DNA of 64,000 bases. It comes from CAWFMO01 sp963817065 (GTDB taxonomy: Bacteria; Actinomycetota; Thermoleophilia; Solirubrobacterales; 70-9). Every line of letters begins with the position of its first letter. The stretch's first letter is position 1. Below the pieces are notes generated by a model. That model was not told where the DNA came from and ran no database searches. It saw only the letters and a list, made by a program, of their open reading frames with translations. Positions 7,883-16,190 of the stretch are shown here, piece by piece. The translations under genes were made by a program, and so were the position numbers. The DNA lies in NCBI GenBank assembly GCA_963817065.1, contig CAWFMO010000001.1, positions 1,240,001 through 1,304,000 of the forward strand, in the 5' to 3' direction.

Positions 7883-8884
7883 CTCCCTGACGACCTCGCG
7901 CGGATCCTTGTCGTCGCGCATCCCCTTGAACGCCGGCTGGCGCAGCGTCCCCTCGCGGGTCCACTCGGTCCACGAGACTTCGCAGACGAGCTCGGGTTTG
8001 CAGAAGATCGCCAGCTTCGCCTTCGGGCCGCGTGGGGCGCCGACGTCGAACGGGCTCTCGTCGACCGTTCGCTTCTTCAGCTCGCGGGTGAGAAAGGCGA
8101 TGTCATCGCCCTTCAGCCCCGATCCGACGGCGCCGGCGAAGACGAGCTTGTCGCCCTCCCAGTAGCCGACCAGCAGCGAGCCGACCCGCTTGGCGCGGCT
8201 GCCCTCGCCGGGGATGTAGCCGCCGATCACGAACTCCTGGCGCCGCCAGACCCGCTCCTTGATCCACTCGCCGGTCCGCTTTCCGGGGCGGTAGGGGCTC
8301 TCGCGACGCTTCGCGACGACGCCCTCGAGCCCGCTGCGCCGAGCCGCGTCGAGCAGCTCCGCCCCGGGCCCGGCGTGGTTGCGAGGCGTCTGCCAGTTCG
8401 GGCCGTCGAGCCCGAGCCCGTCGAGCAGCTCGCGGCGCTCGTCGTAGGGCAGATCGCGCGTGCATGCGCCGTCGAGGTGGAGCAGATCGAAGATCACGAA
8501 CGTCACCGGCGTCTCGGTCATGCGCCGGTTCACCATCGCCGCCGATGCGAGGCCCATCCGCTGCTGGATCGCCTGGAAGCTCGGCCGCCCGTCCTCGTCG
8601 AAGGCGACGACCTCGCCGTCGAGCGCCGCGGCGCGCTCGCCGAGCTGCTCGCCGAGCGGTTCAAGCTCGGGGTAGCGCGCGGTGACGTTCTCGTGGCGGC
8701 GACTCTGCATGCACCAGAAGCCGGGCTCCGAGAACGCCAGCGCGCGGATCCCGTCCCATTTCACCTCGAAGGCCCACTCCTCACCCTCGGGAAGCGTCCC
8801 GGGTTTGGCGAGCATCGGGTCGGCGCGCTTGGGCAGTTTCTCGCGCGGCAGCTCCGCGAGGGCCGGGTTTCGGGCGCGGGCCAT
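7877..8884 (-). CDS. ATP-dependent DNA ligase (NHEJ, LigD ligase-domain type)
   Basis: A 335-residue ATP-dependent DNA ligase. The adenylated lysine is Lys42 in the motif KWDGIR. Downstream are GEVVAFDEDGRPSFQAIQ (motif III region), GLEGVVAKRR (motif IV) and GEWIKER (motif V), then an OB-fold domain ending in RHPAFKG-like sequence. It corresponds to the ligase domain of LigD as a separate protein, so the LigD activities here are split over two genes with ku between them. The start chosen (MARARNP) follows a GATAAT hexamer by 6 nt; an upstream in-frame ATG would only add a non-conserved Arg/Ser-rich extension. Role: sealing double-strand breaks held by Ku. Confidence 0.93.
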   Translation of the reverse strand: MARARNPALAELPREKLPKRADPMLAKPGTLPEGEEWAFEVKWDGIRALAFSEPGFWCMQSRRHENVTARYPELEPLGEQLGERAAALDGEVVAFDEDGRPSFQAIQQRMGLASAAMVNRRMTETPVTFVIFDLLHLDGACTRDLPYDERRELLDGLGLDGPNWQTPRNHAGPGAELLDAARRSGLEGVVAKRRESPYRPGKRTGEWIKERVWRRQEFVIGGYIPGEGSRAKRVGSLLVGYWEGDKLVFAGAVGSGLKGDDIAFLTRELKKRTVDESPFDVGAPRGPKAKLAIFCKPELVCEVSWTEWTREGTLRQPAFKGMRDDKDPREVVREA

Positions 8885-8890
8885 GGCTGG

Positions 8891-8936
8891 ATTATCAGGG
8901 TGGCCGCTGCGCGAGCGGCCGCTGCCCCGATAGAAT
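8891..8936. promoter_or_regulatory. Divergent promoter region, ligase / secreted protein
   Basis: On the minus strand GATAAT (8896-8891) lies 6 nt before the ligase ATG, suggesting a leaderless transcript. On the plus strand TAGAAT (8931-8936) lies 35 nt before the GTG of the secreted protein, which does have a Shine-Dalgarno site (AAGGAGAGG). An inverted repeat GGCCGCT-n5-AGCGGCC (8902-8920) sits between them. No clear -35 boxes are seen. Confidence 0.45.
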
Positions 8937-8971
8937 CTCGCCATACTGCATTTCAAGGAGAGGGGTCGGTC

Positions 8972-9742
8972 GTGATCAAGAGGCTCGTAGGCTTGGGCGT
9001 TGTCTTCGCCGCGTTGGCGTCGCCGGCGTCAGGCTCGGCCGCCGTGACGATCGGCAGCGATCTCGAAGGAACTCCGCACTCGGCCGGCTGCGACGTGATC
9101 CAGCTCTGCACGCTCGTTCAGACGCAGCTCACCGTCGACGACAGGGCGTCCGGCGGCCTCACGGCGCCAAGCGACGGCGTCGTCACCCGCTTTCGCGTCA
9201 AATCCGGAGCTAACAGCACAGCGCCGGTCTTTCTCCGCGTGATTCGGCAATCAGCCGGGCCGGGCCTGACCGCGACCGGGGCCGGAACGAGTGCAGGCTT
9301 CGTCCCGCCCGCGAACGCGATCTCCCCCTCGTTCCCGGTCCGCCTCCCGATCCAGGCGAACGACCGGATCGGGCTCAACTGCTGCCTGGGCGCCACCAAC
9401 GACATCGAAGCCAACGGCGGGACAGGCGACAGCGTCGCGATCTGGGGAATCTCGGGGGCCGGCGGCGCCCCGCTCGGCGACGGTGACACCCCCCGCGACC
9501 AGGACACCAACGACCAGGAGGTGCTCCTGCTCCAGGCCGACATCGAACCCGACGCCGACCGAGACAACTTCGGCGACGAGACCCAGGACCTCTGCCCGAC
9601 GAACGCGGCGATCCAGGCGGCTTGCCCGCTCGCCGCGACGACCCCGCCTGCGCCGACCGGGAAGAGGAAGCGCTGCAAGAAGAAGCGCTCGGCAAGCTCG
9701 GCGAAGAAGAAGAAGAAGTGCCGCAAGAAGCGCCGTAAGTAA
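8972..9742 (+). CDS. Secreted protein with TSP3-like motif and basic tail
   Basis: A 256-residue paralogue of the two secreted proteins at 1758-3339. A signal peptide ends near residue 25 (SGSAA). The middle is beta-rich in appearance and of unknown fold. An EPDADRDNFGDETQDLCP calcium-type motif lies near residue 195, followed by a Pro/Thr linker and a tail with two Cys 14 residues apart in a Lys/Arg block (RCKKKRSASSAKKKKKC). The GTG start is supported by AAGGAGAGG about 9 nt upstream. It ends just before an MFS transporter read in the same frame, separated by a single TAA. Function unknown. Confidence 0.75.
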   Translation: MIKRLVGLGVVFAALASPASGSAAVTIGSDLEGTPHSAGCDVIQLCTLVQTQLTVDDRASGGLTAPSDGVVTRFRVKSGANSTAPVFLRVIRQSAGPGLTATGAGTSAGFVPPANAISPSFPVRLPIQANDRIGLNCCLGATNDIEANGGTGDSVAIWGISGAGGAPLGDGDTPRDQDTNDQEVLLLQADIEPDADRDNFGDETQDLCPTNAAIQAACPLAATTPPAPTGKRKRCKKKRSASSAKKKKKCRKKRRK

Positions 9743-9751
9743 GCTCGGCCG

Positions 9752-11368
9752 ATCGCGGAGTCCCGCCGTAAGACGCTGACCCTCGTCGCGACGATCCTCG
9801 GCTCGACGATCGTCTTCCTCGACTCGACGGTCGTCAACGTCGCGCTGCCGGCGATCAGCGACGACCTCGACACCGGGCTCGCCGACCAGCAGTGGATCGT
9901 CGAGGCGTACATGCTGGCCCTGGTCTCGCTGCTGCTCGTCGGCGGGCTGCTCGGCGACCAGTTCGGCCGCCGGCGGATGTTCATCATCGGGCTCGTCGGC
10001 TTCGGGGTGACCTCGGTTCTCTGCGCGGTCGCTCCGACCAGCGAGATCCTGATCGGGGCGCGGGCGCTGCAGGGATTCGCGGGCGCGCTCCTCGTCCCCG
10101 GCTCGCTCGCGATCCTCGCGGCGACCTACGAGGGCGCCGAGCGCGGCAAGGCGGTCGGGACCTGGACCGCGTGGAGCGGGATCTCGACCCTGATCGGGCC
10201 GGCCGGGGGCGGGGCGCTGATCGCGCTCTTCTCCTGGCGGGCGATCTTCTGGATCAACGTGCCGCTGATCGTGTTCACGATCTGGCTCGCGCACCGCTAC
10301 ATCGAGGAGAGCATGGACGCCGACGCCGACCGCAGGATCGACTGGCTCGGCATCGGCCTCTCGGCCGCGGGGCTCGGAGGGCCGGTCTTCGCGCTGATCC
10401 AGCAGCCGACCCACGGCTGGGGCGACCCGATGGTCTACGGGCCCTTGATCGCCGGCGTCCTCCTGTTCGCGGCCTTCCTCTTCTGGGAGTCGCGCTACAA
10501 GCACGCGATGCTCGAGCTCGACCTGTTCAAGGTCCGCAACTTCGCCGTCACCAACTTCGAGACGCTGATCGTCTACGCGGGGCTGATCGGGGCCTTCTTC
10601 TTCCTCACGCTCTTCCTCCAGGAGACGGCCGGCTACACGCCGCTCGAGGCCGGGTTCGCGACCACGCCGACCTCGCTGCTGCTCTTCTTCCTCTCCCCGC
10701 GCTGGGGAAAGATGTCGACCGGGATCGGCCCGCGGCTGCCGATGTCGGTCGGGCCGGTGATCGGCGGGGTCGGGCTGCTGCTGCTCTCGCGCGCCGGCGC
10801 CGACCCGAGCTACGTCACCGACATCCTCCCCGGGGTCCTGATCTTCGGGCTCGGACTCTCGATGACCGTCGCGCCGCTGACCGCGACGGCGCTCAACTCG
10901 GTTCCCCAGCGCCACGCGGGCGCCGCGTCGGGGATCAACAACGGCGTCGCGAGGGTCGCCGGCCTGCTCGCGATCGCGATCCTCGGGGCGCTGATCTCGG
11001 GCCAGTTCGGCTCCTCGATCGACGAGAAGCTCGACCGGCAGCAGCTCTCGGCCGAGGGGCGGCAAGCGGTCGACGACGCCAAGGCGCGGCCGCTCGGGGG
11101 CGCCGAGGTCACCGATCTGCCCGAGGACGAAGCCGAGCGGATCGACGCCGCGGTCGCCTCGTCGGCCGAGGAGGGATTTCAGCTCGGGCTCGAGGTCGGC
11201 GGGGTGTTGATGGTCCTCGGTGGGATCCTCGCCGGGGTCGGGCTCCGCAACCCGCCCCGCGCGGGCGAAGAGCGGCACGCGCCGCGCGCCGCCAGCGCCG
11301 GCGAGTGTGCGCGCTGCCCGGACCCCGACCGGCCCGGCGAGGACGCCCCCGAGACCGTCCCCGCGTAG
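9752..11368 (+). CDS. MFS transporter, DHA2 (EmrB/QacA) drug:H+ antiporter family
   Basis: A 14-helix-type major facilitator of about 538 residues. TM1 carries the DHA2 signature FLDSTVVNVALPAI, and the loop after TM2 has GDQFGRRRMF. A glycine-rich motif C is less clear (LQGFAGALLVPGSLAIL). The start is a problem: conserved TM1 begins at about 9770, yet no ATG, GTG or TTG occurs in frame between the preceding stop (9740-9742) and 9911, which would delete TM1. A start at ATC 9752 (giving x-A-E-S-R-R-K-T) or CTG 9776 would restore it. Either the start is non-canonical or there is a base error. Probable role: proton-driven export of a small toxic molecule; substrate unknown. Confidence 0.85.
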   Translation: MAESRRKTLTLVATILGSTIVFLDSTVVNVALPAISDDLDTGLADQQWIVEAYMLALVSLLLVGGLLGDQFGRRRMFIIGLVGFGVTSVLCAVAPTSEILIGARALQGFAGALLVPGSLAILAATYEGAERGKAVGTWTAWSGISTLIGPAGGGALIALFSWRAIFWINVPLIVFTIWLAHRYIEESMDADADRRIDWLGIGLSAAGLGGPVFALIQQPTHGWGDPMVYGPLIAGVLLFAAFLFWESRYKHAMLELDLFKVRNFAVTNFETLIVYAGLIGAFFFLTLFLQETAGYTPLEAGFATTPTSLLLFFLSPRWGKMSTGIGPRLPMSVGPVIGGVGLLLLSRAGADPSYVTDILPGVLIFGLGLSMTVAPLTATALNSVPQRHAGAASGINNGVARVAGLLAIAILGALISGQFGSSIDEKLDRQQLSAEGRQAVDDAKARPLGGAEVTDLPEDEAERIDAAVASSAEEGFQLGLEVGGVLMVLGGILAGVGLRNPPRAGEERHAPRAASAGECARCPDPDRPGEDAPETVPA

Positions 11369-11380
11369 ATTCCCGCCGCG

Positions 11381-12367
11381 ATGAAGATCTTCAGCGGAAT
11401 CCAGCCGACCGGACGCAAGCACCTCGGCAACTACATCGGGGCGATCCGCCAGTACGTCGAGGGCCAGGACCGTGGCGACCCGGCGATCTACTGCATCGTC
11501 GACCTGCACGCGATCACGGTGCCGTTCGAGCCCGCCCAGCTGCGCGAGAGCGTCTACGACACGACCGCGATCCTGCTCGCCGCCGGGCTCGACCCCGAGC
11601 GCTGCATCCTCTTCCGCCAGTCCGACGTCCATGAGCACACCGAGCTGACCTGGCTGCTCTCGAGCGTCACCTCGCACGGCGACCTCAACCGCATGACCCA
11701 GTTCAAGGAGAAGTCGGCGAAGCAGCGCGAGCTCGCCTCGGCCGGGCTCTTCTTCTACCCGGTGCTGATGGCCGCCGACGTTCTCGCCTACAAGGCGGGG
11801 GAGGTCCCGGTCGGCGACGACCAGCGCCAGCACGTCGAGCTGATGCGCGAGATCGCGCGCCGCTTCAACGCGCGCTTCGGCGAGATCCTCGTCGAGCCCG
11901 AGTTCCGGATCCCCGAGGTCGGGGCGCGGATCATGGACCTCCAGGACCCGAGCTCGAAGATGTCGACGACGGCGCTGAGCGAGGCCGGCACCGTGCTCGT
12001 CCTCGACGAGCCGAAGACCGTGACCAAGAAGATCAAGAGCGCGGTAACCGACTCCGGCAGCGAGGTCAAGCGGGGGGAGGGCAAGGAGGGGATCGAGAAT
12101 CTGATCGAGATCTTCTCGGTGACCGAGGGGTCCTCGCCGGAGGAGATCGAGAAGCGCTTCGAGGGCTCGGGCTACGGCGACTTCAAGGGCGCGGTGGCCG
12201 AATCGGTGGTCGATTACCTGGCTCCGGTGCGCGAGCGCTACGAGGAGCTGCGCCCGGACGAGGCCGCGATCGAGGCTGCACTCGCCGCCGGCGCCGAGAA
12301 GGCGCGCGCGATCTCATCCGCGACGCTGGCCGAGGTTCGCGGCGCAATGGGGCTCGGACCGCGATAG
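11381..12367 (+). CDS. trpS: Tryptophanyl-tRNA synthetase
   Basis: A 328-residue class Ic synthetase, normal bacterial length. The HIGH-type motif is seen in TGRKHLGNYIGA (residues 10-21) and the KMSKS-type loop is SSKMSTT (about 193-199). PVLMAADVLAYKAGEVPVGDDQRQH is the tryptophan and dimer region, typical of the family. It charges tRNA-Trp in the cytoplasm. The ATG is preceded at 9 nt by TAGATT (11366-11371), which includes the MFS stop codon, so transcription may begin close to the start codon. Confidence 0.96.
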   Translation: MKIFSGIQPTGRKHLGNYIGAIRQYVEGQDRGDPAIYCIVDLHAITVPFEPAQLRESVYDTTAILLAAGLDPERCILFRQSDVHEHTELTWLLSSVTSHGDLNRMTQFKEKSAKQRELASAGLFFYPVLMAADVLAYKAGEVPVGDDQRQHVELMREIARRFNARFGEILVEPEFRIPEVGARIMDLQDPSSKMSTTALSEAGTVLVLDEPKTVTKKIKSAVTDSGSEVKRGEGKEGIENLIEIFSVTEGSSPEEIEKRFEGSGYGDFKGAVAESVVDYLAPVRERYEELRPDEAAIEAALAAGAEKARAISSATLAEVRGAMGLGPR

Positions 12368-12423
12368 CTTTCACATAAGGGATCGGCGGCGCCGGTCGAG
12401 GAGCAAGCGACAGGAGGGATCGG

Positions 12424-13851
12424 ATGCGGGACGTAGCGATGCGGCGATTCAAGGGACGGATGGCGGTCGGGATAGCTGGCGCGCTGGTATCGCTTGCCGC
12501 TCTCGCGCCCGGCGCCTCGGCGGCGGTTGACGTCACCGACTCCGGCGATGGCGGCGCCGGATGCACCCTCCGCGAGGCGGTCAAGTCGGCAAACGACGAC
12601 CTCAGCTTCGGCGGGTGTATAGATGCCCTCCCCGTTGACACCTGGGACGAGATCGAACTCGACGCCGGTAGTACTTACACCCTCACCGGCCTTCCGGGCG
12701 ACGACGCCAACTCCAGCGGAGACCTCGACATTGCCGACAGCGTCCTGTTCTACGCCAACGGCCCCGGCACGACCGTCAGCGGGGGCGACGCCGACCGCGT
12801 CTTCCACGTGCTCGGTGGCGGCAGCACGCTGGGCCTGGATTCCTTCAAGGTCATCGGCGGCAACGTCCTCGGCGACGGCGGTGCCGTCAAGACCGTCGGC
12901 GGCCCGGTCAACGTCTTCCAGATGACATTCGAGGACAACAAGGCGCTCGGCTCTGGCGGTGCGATCGACAATGGCGCGAGCCTGGTCACGATCGCCGACA
13001 GCGCCTTCATCGGTAACACCGCCATAAACGGCGTCGGCGGAGCGATCGCCCTCAACGGCGACACATTCAGCCGTGCCGACAGGAGCTACTTCACACAGAA
13101 CTCCGCCGACGACGGCGGCGGCGCCCTCAATATGACCAATAACGCAGCGTTCCAGGCGTACAACTCGACGATTCACGACAACACAGCCGAATCCGGCGGC
13201 GGCGGCTTGCAGGTCGATAACAGCGCCAAGAACAGCTACCTCTTCTTGAGCACGCTGACGGACAACAAGGTCACGATGCCCGGGAGCGCGGCGGGCCTTC
13301 GGGTCGAAGCGGGCGGCATCAACCCGTTCATCTCCGTGTTCGGCACGATCGTCGCCGCCAACAGGAGCGACGGGGTGCCGTTCAACTGCAGCGGCACCAT
13401 CAGTTCGGTGCCGGCGACGGGCGGCGGCTACTCGATCGATGACGGCAGCAGCTGCGCCCTGGACGCTGTGCCCGCAAACGGAAACCTGAGCAGCACGGAC
13501 CCGAAGCTGGCGATATTCGCCGACTACGGCGGCGACACGCAGACCCGTGCTCTGTTCTCCGACAGCCCGGCACTCAACGCGATCCCGCCGGCTGCCTGCG
13601 ACCTCTCCATCGCGCACCCGCCCTACGTGTCCCAGGACCAGCGCGAGGTAACCCGCCCGGCCGGGGTCAACTGCGACATCGGCGCCTTTGAGGGGTCGAT
13701 CCCGGCGCCGGTCGTGACCCCGCCGGTCACCACCACGCCGCCGCCGGCCACGACGCCGCCGACCACCACGGCGCCGCCGGCGAAGAAGAAGTGCAAGAAG
13801 GGCCGCAAGCTGAAGAAGGGCAAGTGCGTCAAGAAAAAGAAGAGGAAGTAG
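12424..13851 (+). CDS. Secreted CSLREA / right-handed beta-helix protein with basic tail
   Basis: A 475-residue exported protein. After the signal peptide (to about residue 34) comes a CSLREA-type N-terminal motif (CTLREAVKSAND, from residue 47), then Gly/Asn-rich parallel beta-helix repeats (for example GSGGAIDNGASLVTIADSAF). The beta-helix ends in CDIGAFE, the hallmark end of 'choice-of-anchor Q' domains. A Pro/Thr linker leads to the tail KKKCKKGRKLKKGKCVKKKK with 10 residues between the Cys. A strong AGGAGGG lies 6 nt before the ATG. By homology of fold it could bind or act on polysaccharide, but no catalytic residues are recognised. It is followed after 5 nt by a close paralogue, probably in one operon. 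Confidence 0.8.
   Translation: MRDVAMRRFKGRMAVGIAGALVSLAALAPGASAAVDVTDSGDGGAGCTLREAVKSANDDLSFGGCIDALPVDTWDEIELDAGSTYTLTGLPGDDANSSGDLDIADSVLFYANGPGTTVSGGDADRVFHVLGGGSTLGLDSFKVIGGNVLGDGGAVKTVGGPVNVFQMTFEDNKALGSGGAIDNGASLVTIADSAFIGNTAINGVGGAIALNGDTFSRADRSYFTQNSADDGGGALNMTNNAAFQAYNSTIHDNTAESGGGGLQVDNSAKNSYLFLSTLTDNKVTMPGSAAGLRVEAGGINPFISVFGTIVAANRSDGVPFNCSGTISSVPATGGGYSIDDGSSCALDAVPANGNLSSTDPKLAIFADYGGDTQTRALFSDSPALNAIPPAACDLSIAHPPYVSQDQREVTRPAGVNCDIGAFEGSIPAPVVTPPVTTTPPPATTPPTTTAPPAKKKCKKGRKLKKGKCVKKKKRK
13778..13835 (+). repeat. 58-nt tail-encoding direct repeat, copy 1
   Basis: This stretch encodes the Cys-flanked basic tail of the upstream gene and is identical over 58 nt to 15364-15421 in the next gene. 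The flanking linker codons differ. The related tail at 39822-41300 is nearly the same at DNA level. Confidence 0.85.
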
Positions 13852-13856
13852 GGGCG

Positions 13857-15440
13857 ATGAGCGAGAGTCGCCGCCGGATCAAACTGCTGATTGCTACCGC
13901 GGCGCTCGCGCTGCTGCTCGTTCCCGCCTCTGCTTTCGCGGCGGACTTGCACGTCAACGACTCCGGCGATGCCGGTGACAACACCTGCGAGGCACTCCCG
14001 AGCGAGTGCACGCTCCGCGACGCGGCCGATGATGCGGGAGACGGCGACGTGATCATCATCGATGCCGGCGTCAACCCGGGGCTGGTCACGGGCCCCGTGG
14101 CGTTCAACGCCGACGTGACGATCATCGGGCAGGGCATCAACGCGACGAAGATCTTCAGGAACTCGGCGAACCAGTTCCGCGGCATCCGGATCGGCAACTC
14201 GAACACCGCGACGGTCGAGATCCGCGACCTGACGATCGGTGGCGTCGGGGCCGAGGGCTTCCATGCCAACGACGGCAGCGACGGAAACGCAGGTGGGACA
14301 GGCTTTTCGGGCGGGGGAATCGAAAACAGTGAGACGTTGACCCTCGACGGCGTCCGGGTCACGGGCAACCGCGCCGGCGACGGCGGAGACGGAACCGCCA
14401 CCGGCGGCGGAGACGGTGGGCACGGCGGCGGAATCGTCACCGGCGACAACACACTCACCATCAAGAACTCGACCATCGATCTCAACGTCGCCGGCAACGG
14501 CGGTGCCGCGACCACTGGCAACCCCGGCAGAGGCGGGCACGGCGGCGGCATCGCGCAAATCGGCGGCGACGGGTCGATCGTCGTCACCAACTCGACGATC
14601 TCCGGCAATCACGCCGGCAACAGCGGCCCGCGCGACGCCGGCGAGAACCAGACTTTCGGCGGCAACGGCGGCGGCGTCTACGCCTTCGGCGACTCGCTCG
14701 AGGTCACCAACTCGACGATTTCCGACAACTTCGCCGGCAACGGGAGCAACGGCGGCGTGGGGAGTTCCGCGCTGACCGCCACCACGGGTGGCGTCGCCGG
14801 CGGCATTTTCGCCCAGAGCGACCCCCCCGACGTAGCGGCTCTCGCAAGCGTGACGATCGCCGGCAACACGGCCGGAAACGGCGGTTCATCCTCCGGCTCG
14901 GGTACCGGACCTGCCGGCAACGGCGGCGGCATCCAATCCTTCGACACGGTCCAGGTCAAGAACACGCTCTTCGACGGCAACGCATTCGGTCTCGGCACCG
15001 GCGGCACCAACTCGACCTGCGGCGGGGATCCCCTGACCGACGGCGGTCACAACATCGAGTTCCCCGATGCCACCGGCTGCCCGGCCGGCTTCCTCCACGG
15101 CGACCCGGACACCAGCGCCCTCGCGTTCAACGGCGGACCGACCAAGACCAACGCGCTCCCGCCCGCGAGCTTCGCGATCGGCAAGGTTCCGGCGCTTGAC
15201 TGCACCGATCTTGCCTTGGCCCCGCTGCTCACCGACCAGCGCGGAGCGTCGCGTCCGCTCGGCGAGCCCTGCGACATCGGCGCCTACGAGCTCCAGCCGA
15301 CGCCACCCGCGACCGCGCCCACGGTCACCCCGCCGCCGAGCACGACGCCGAGCACGACGCCGGCGGCGAAGAAGAAGTGCAAGAAGGGCCGCAAGCTGAA
15401 GAAGGGCAAGTGCGTCAAGAAGAAGAAAAAGAAGAAGTAG
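13857..15440 (+). CDS. Secreted CSLREA-like / beta-helix protein with basic tail
   Basis: A 527-residue paralogue of the preceding gene. Signal peptide to about residue 29, a CTLRDA variant of the CSLREA motif (residues 51-56), then a long Gly/Asn-rich beta-helix with repeated NSTISGNHAGN-like strands. It ends in CDIGAYE, a Pro/Thr linker and the tail KKKCKKGRKLKKGKCVKKKK. The ATG follows the upstream stop by 5 nt with only GGGG before it, so translation is probably coupled to the upstream gene. Likely a surface or wall-associated structural or glycan-binding protein; this is inference from fold and export signals only. Confidence 0.8.
   Translation: MSESRRRIKLLIATAALALLLVPASAFAADLHVNDSGDAGDNTCEALPSECTLRDAADDAGDGDVIIIDAGVNPGLVTGPVAFNADVTIIGQGINATKIFRNSANQFRGIRIGNSNTATVEIRDLTIGGVGAEGFHANDGSDGNAGGTGFSGGGIENSETLTLDGVRVTGNRAGDGGDGTATGGGDGGHGGGIVTGDNTLTIKNSTIDLNVAGNGGAATTGNPGRGGHGGGIAQIGGDGSIVVTNSTISGNHAGNSGPRDAGENQTFGGNGGGVYAFGDSLEVTNSTISDNFAGNGSNGGVGSSALTATTGGVAGGIFAQSDPPDVAALASVTIAGNTAGNGGSSSGSGTGPAGNGGGIQSFDTVQVKNTLFDGNAFGLGTGGTNSTCGGDPLTDGGHNIEFPDATGCPAGFLHGDPDTSALAFNGGPTKTNALPPASFAIGKVPALDCTDLALAPLLTDQRGASRPLGEPCDIGAYELQPTPPATAPTVTPPPSTTPSTTPAAKKKCKKGRKLKKGKCVKKKKKKK
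15364..15421 (+). repeat. 58-nt tail-encoding direct repeat, copy 2
   Basis: Second copy of the identical 58-nt segment found at 13778-13835. It encodes the same CKKGRKLKKGKC tail. Identity without synonymous changes suggests recent duplication or gene conversion of the tail module. Confidence 0.85.
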
Positions 15441-15470
15441 CGCGCCGCCCGTATCTCTAGTGTTGGCCCC

Positions 15471-16190
15471 GTGACGAGCGCCACCGAGCTCGATCTCGAC
15501 CTCGACGTCTTCCAGGGGCCGTTCGACCTGCTGCTCGCGGTCGTGCTGCGCGAGGAGATCAGCCTCGCCGACGTCGCGCTGGGCGAGATCGTGATCGCCT
15601 ACATCGACCGCCTCGGCGAGCGCGGCGAGCTCGACCTCGACGCGGCGACCGAGTTCCTGGTCCTGATCGCGGCGCTGCTCGAGCTCAAGTCGCGGCTGCT
15701 CCTGCCCGGCGAGGAGGTCGACGAGGACCTCGGCCCCGAGGAGGCCGCGGACGAGCTGCTCGCGCGGATGCTCGAGTACCGGCGCTACAGCCGAGCCGCG
15801 AAGGCGATCGCGAAGCTGTTCGAAGCCGAGGCGCCCTACATGTACCGCTCGGCCCCGCTGCCGGCCGAGCTCCGCCGCGCGGCGCTCAAGGCGGCGAAGC
15901 CGGTCTACGACCCCGAGCGGCTCAACTCGGCGCTCGGCGACCTGCTCACGCCGCCGCCGGAGCCGAGCGTCGCCCACATCCGGACCACGGTCTCGCTCCA
16001 GCAGCGGCTCGGCGTGATCCGCAGGCTGCTCGAGCGCGGGCCGGTGCTCGACTTCGAGAAGACATTCGGCAAGGAGGACAGGTTGACCCAGGCCGTGACC
16101 CTGTTCGCGCTGCTCGAGATGTACCGCCGCGGCGAGGCGACCTGGAGCCAGGACGACAGCTTCGGGCCGATCGAGGTGACCAAGACGTGA
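15471..16190 (+). CDS. scpA: Segregation and condensation protein A
   Basis: A 239-residue kleisin subunit of the bacterial SMC-ScpAB condensin. The N-terminus has the family hallmark FQGPFDLLLAVV (about residues 14-25), followed by the acidic helical middle (LLLPGEEVDEDLGPEE) and a C-terminal winged helix. It bridges the SMC heads and binds ScpB during chromosome segregation. It starts at GTG with TAGTGT 7 nt upstream and no Shine-Dalgarno site, suggesting leaderless translation. Its stop overlaps the scpB start (GTGA). Confidence 0.95.
   Translation: MTSATELDLDLDVFQGPFDLLLAVVLREEISLADVALGEIVIAYIDRLGERGELDLDAATEFLVLIAALLELKSRLLLPGEEVDEDLGPEEAADELLARMLEYRRYSRAAKAIAKLFEAEAPYMYRSAPLPAELRRAALKAAKPVYDPERLNSALGDLLTPPPEPSVAHIRTTVSLQQRLGVIRRLLERGPVLDFEKTFGKEDRLTQAVTLFALLEMYRRGEATWSQDDSFGPIEVTKT

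Noticed and set aside
14240..14900. GGCGGC-rich periodic DNA in the beta-helix genes, considered as CRISPR-like or tandem repeat
   Set aside because: Periodicity follows codons for Gly/Asn beta-helix turns, with no constant repeat or spacer lengths.
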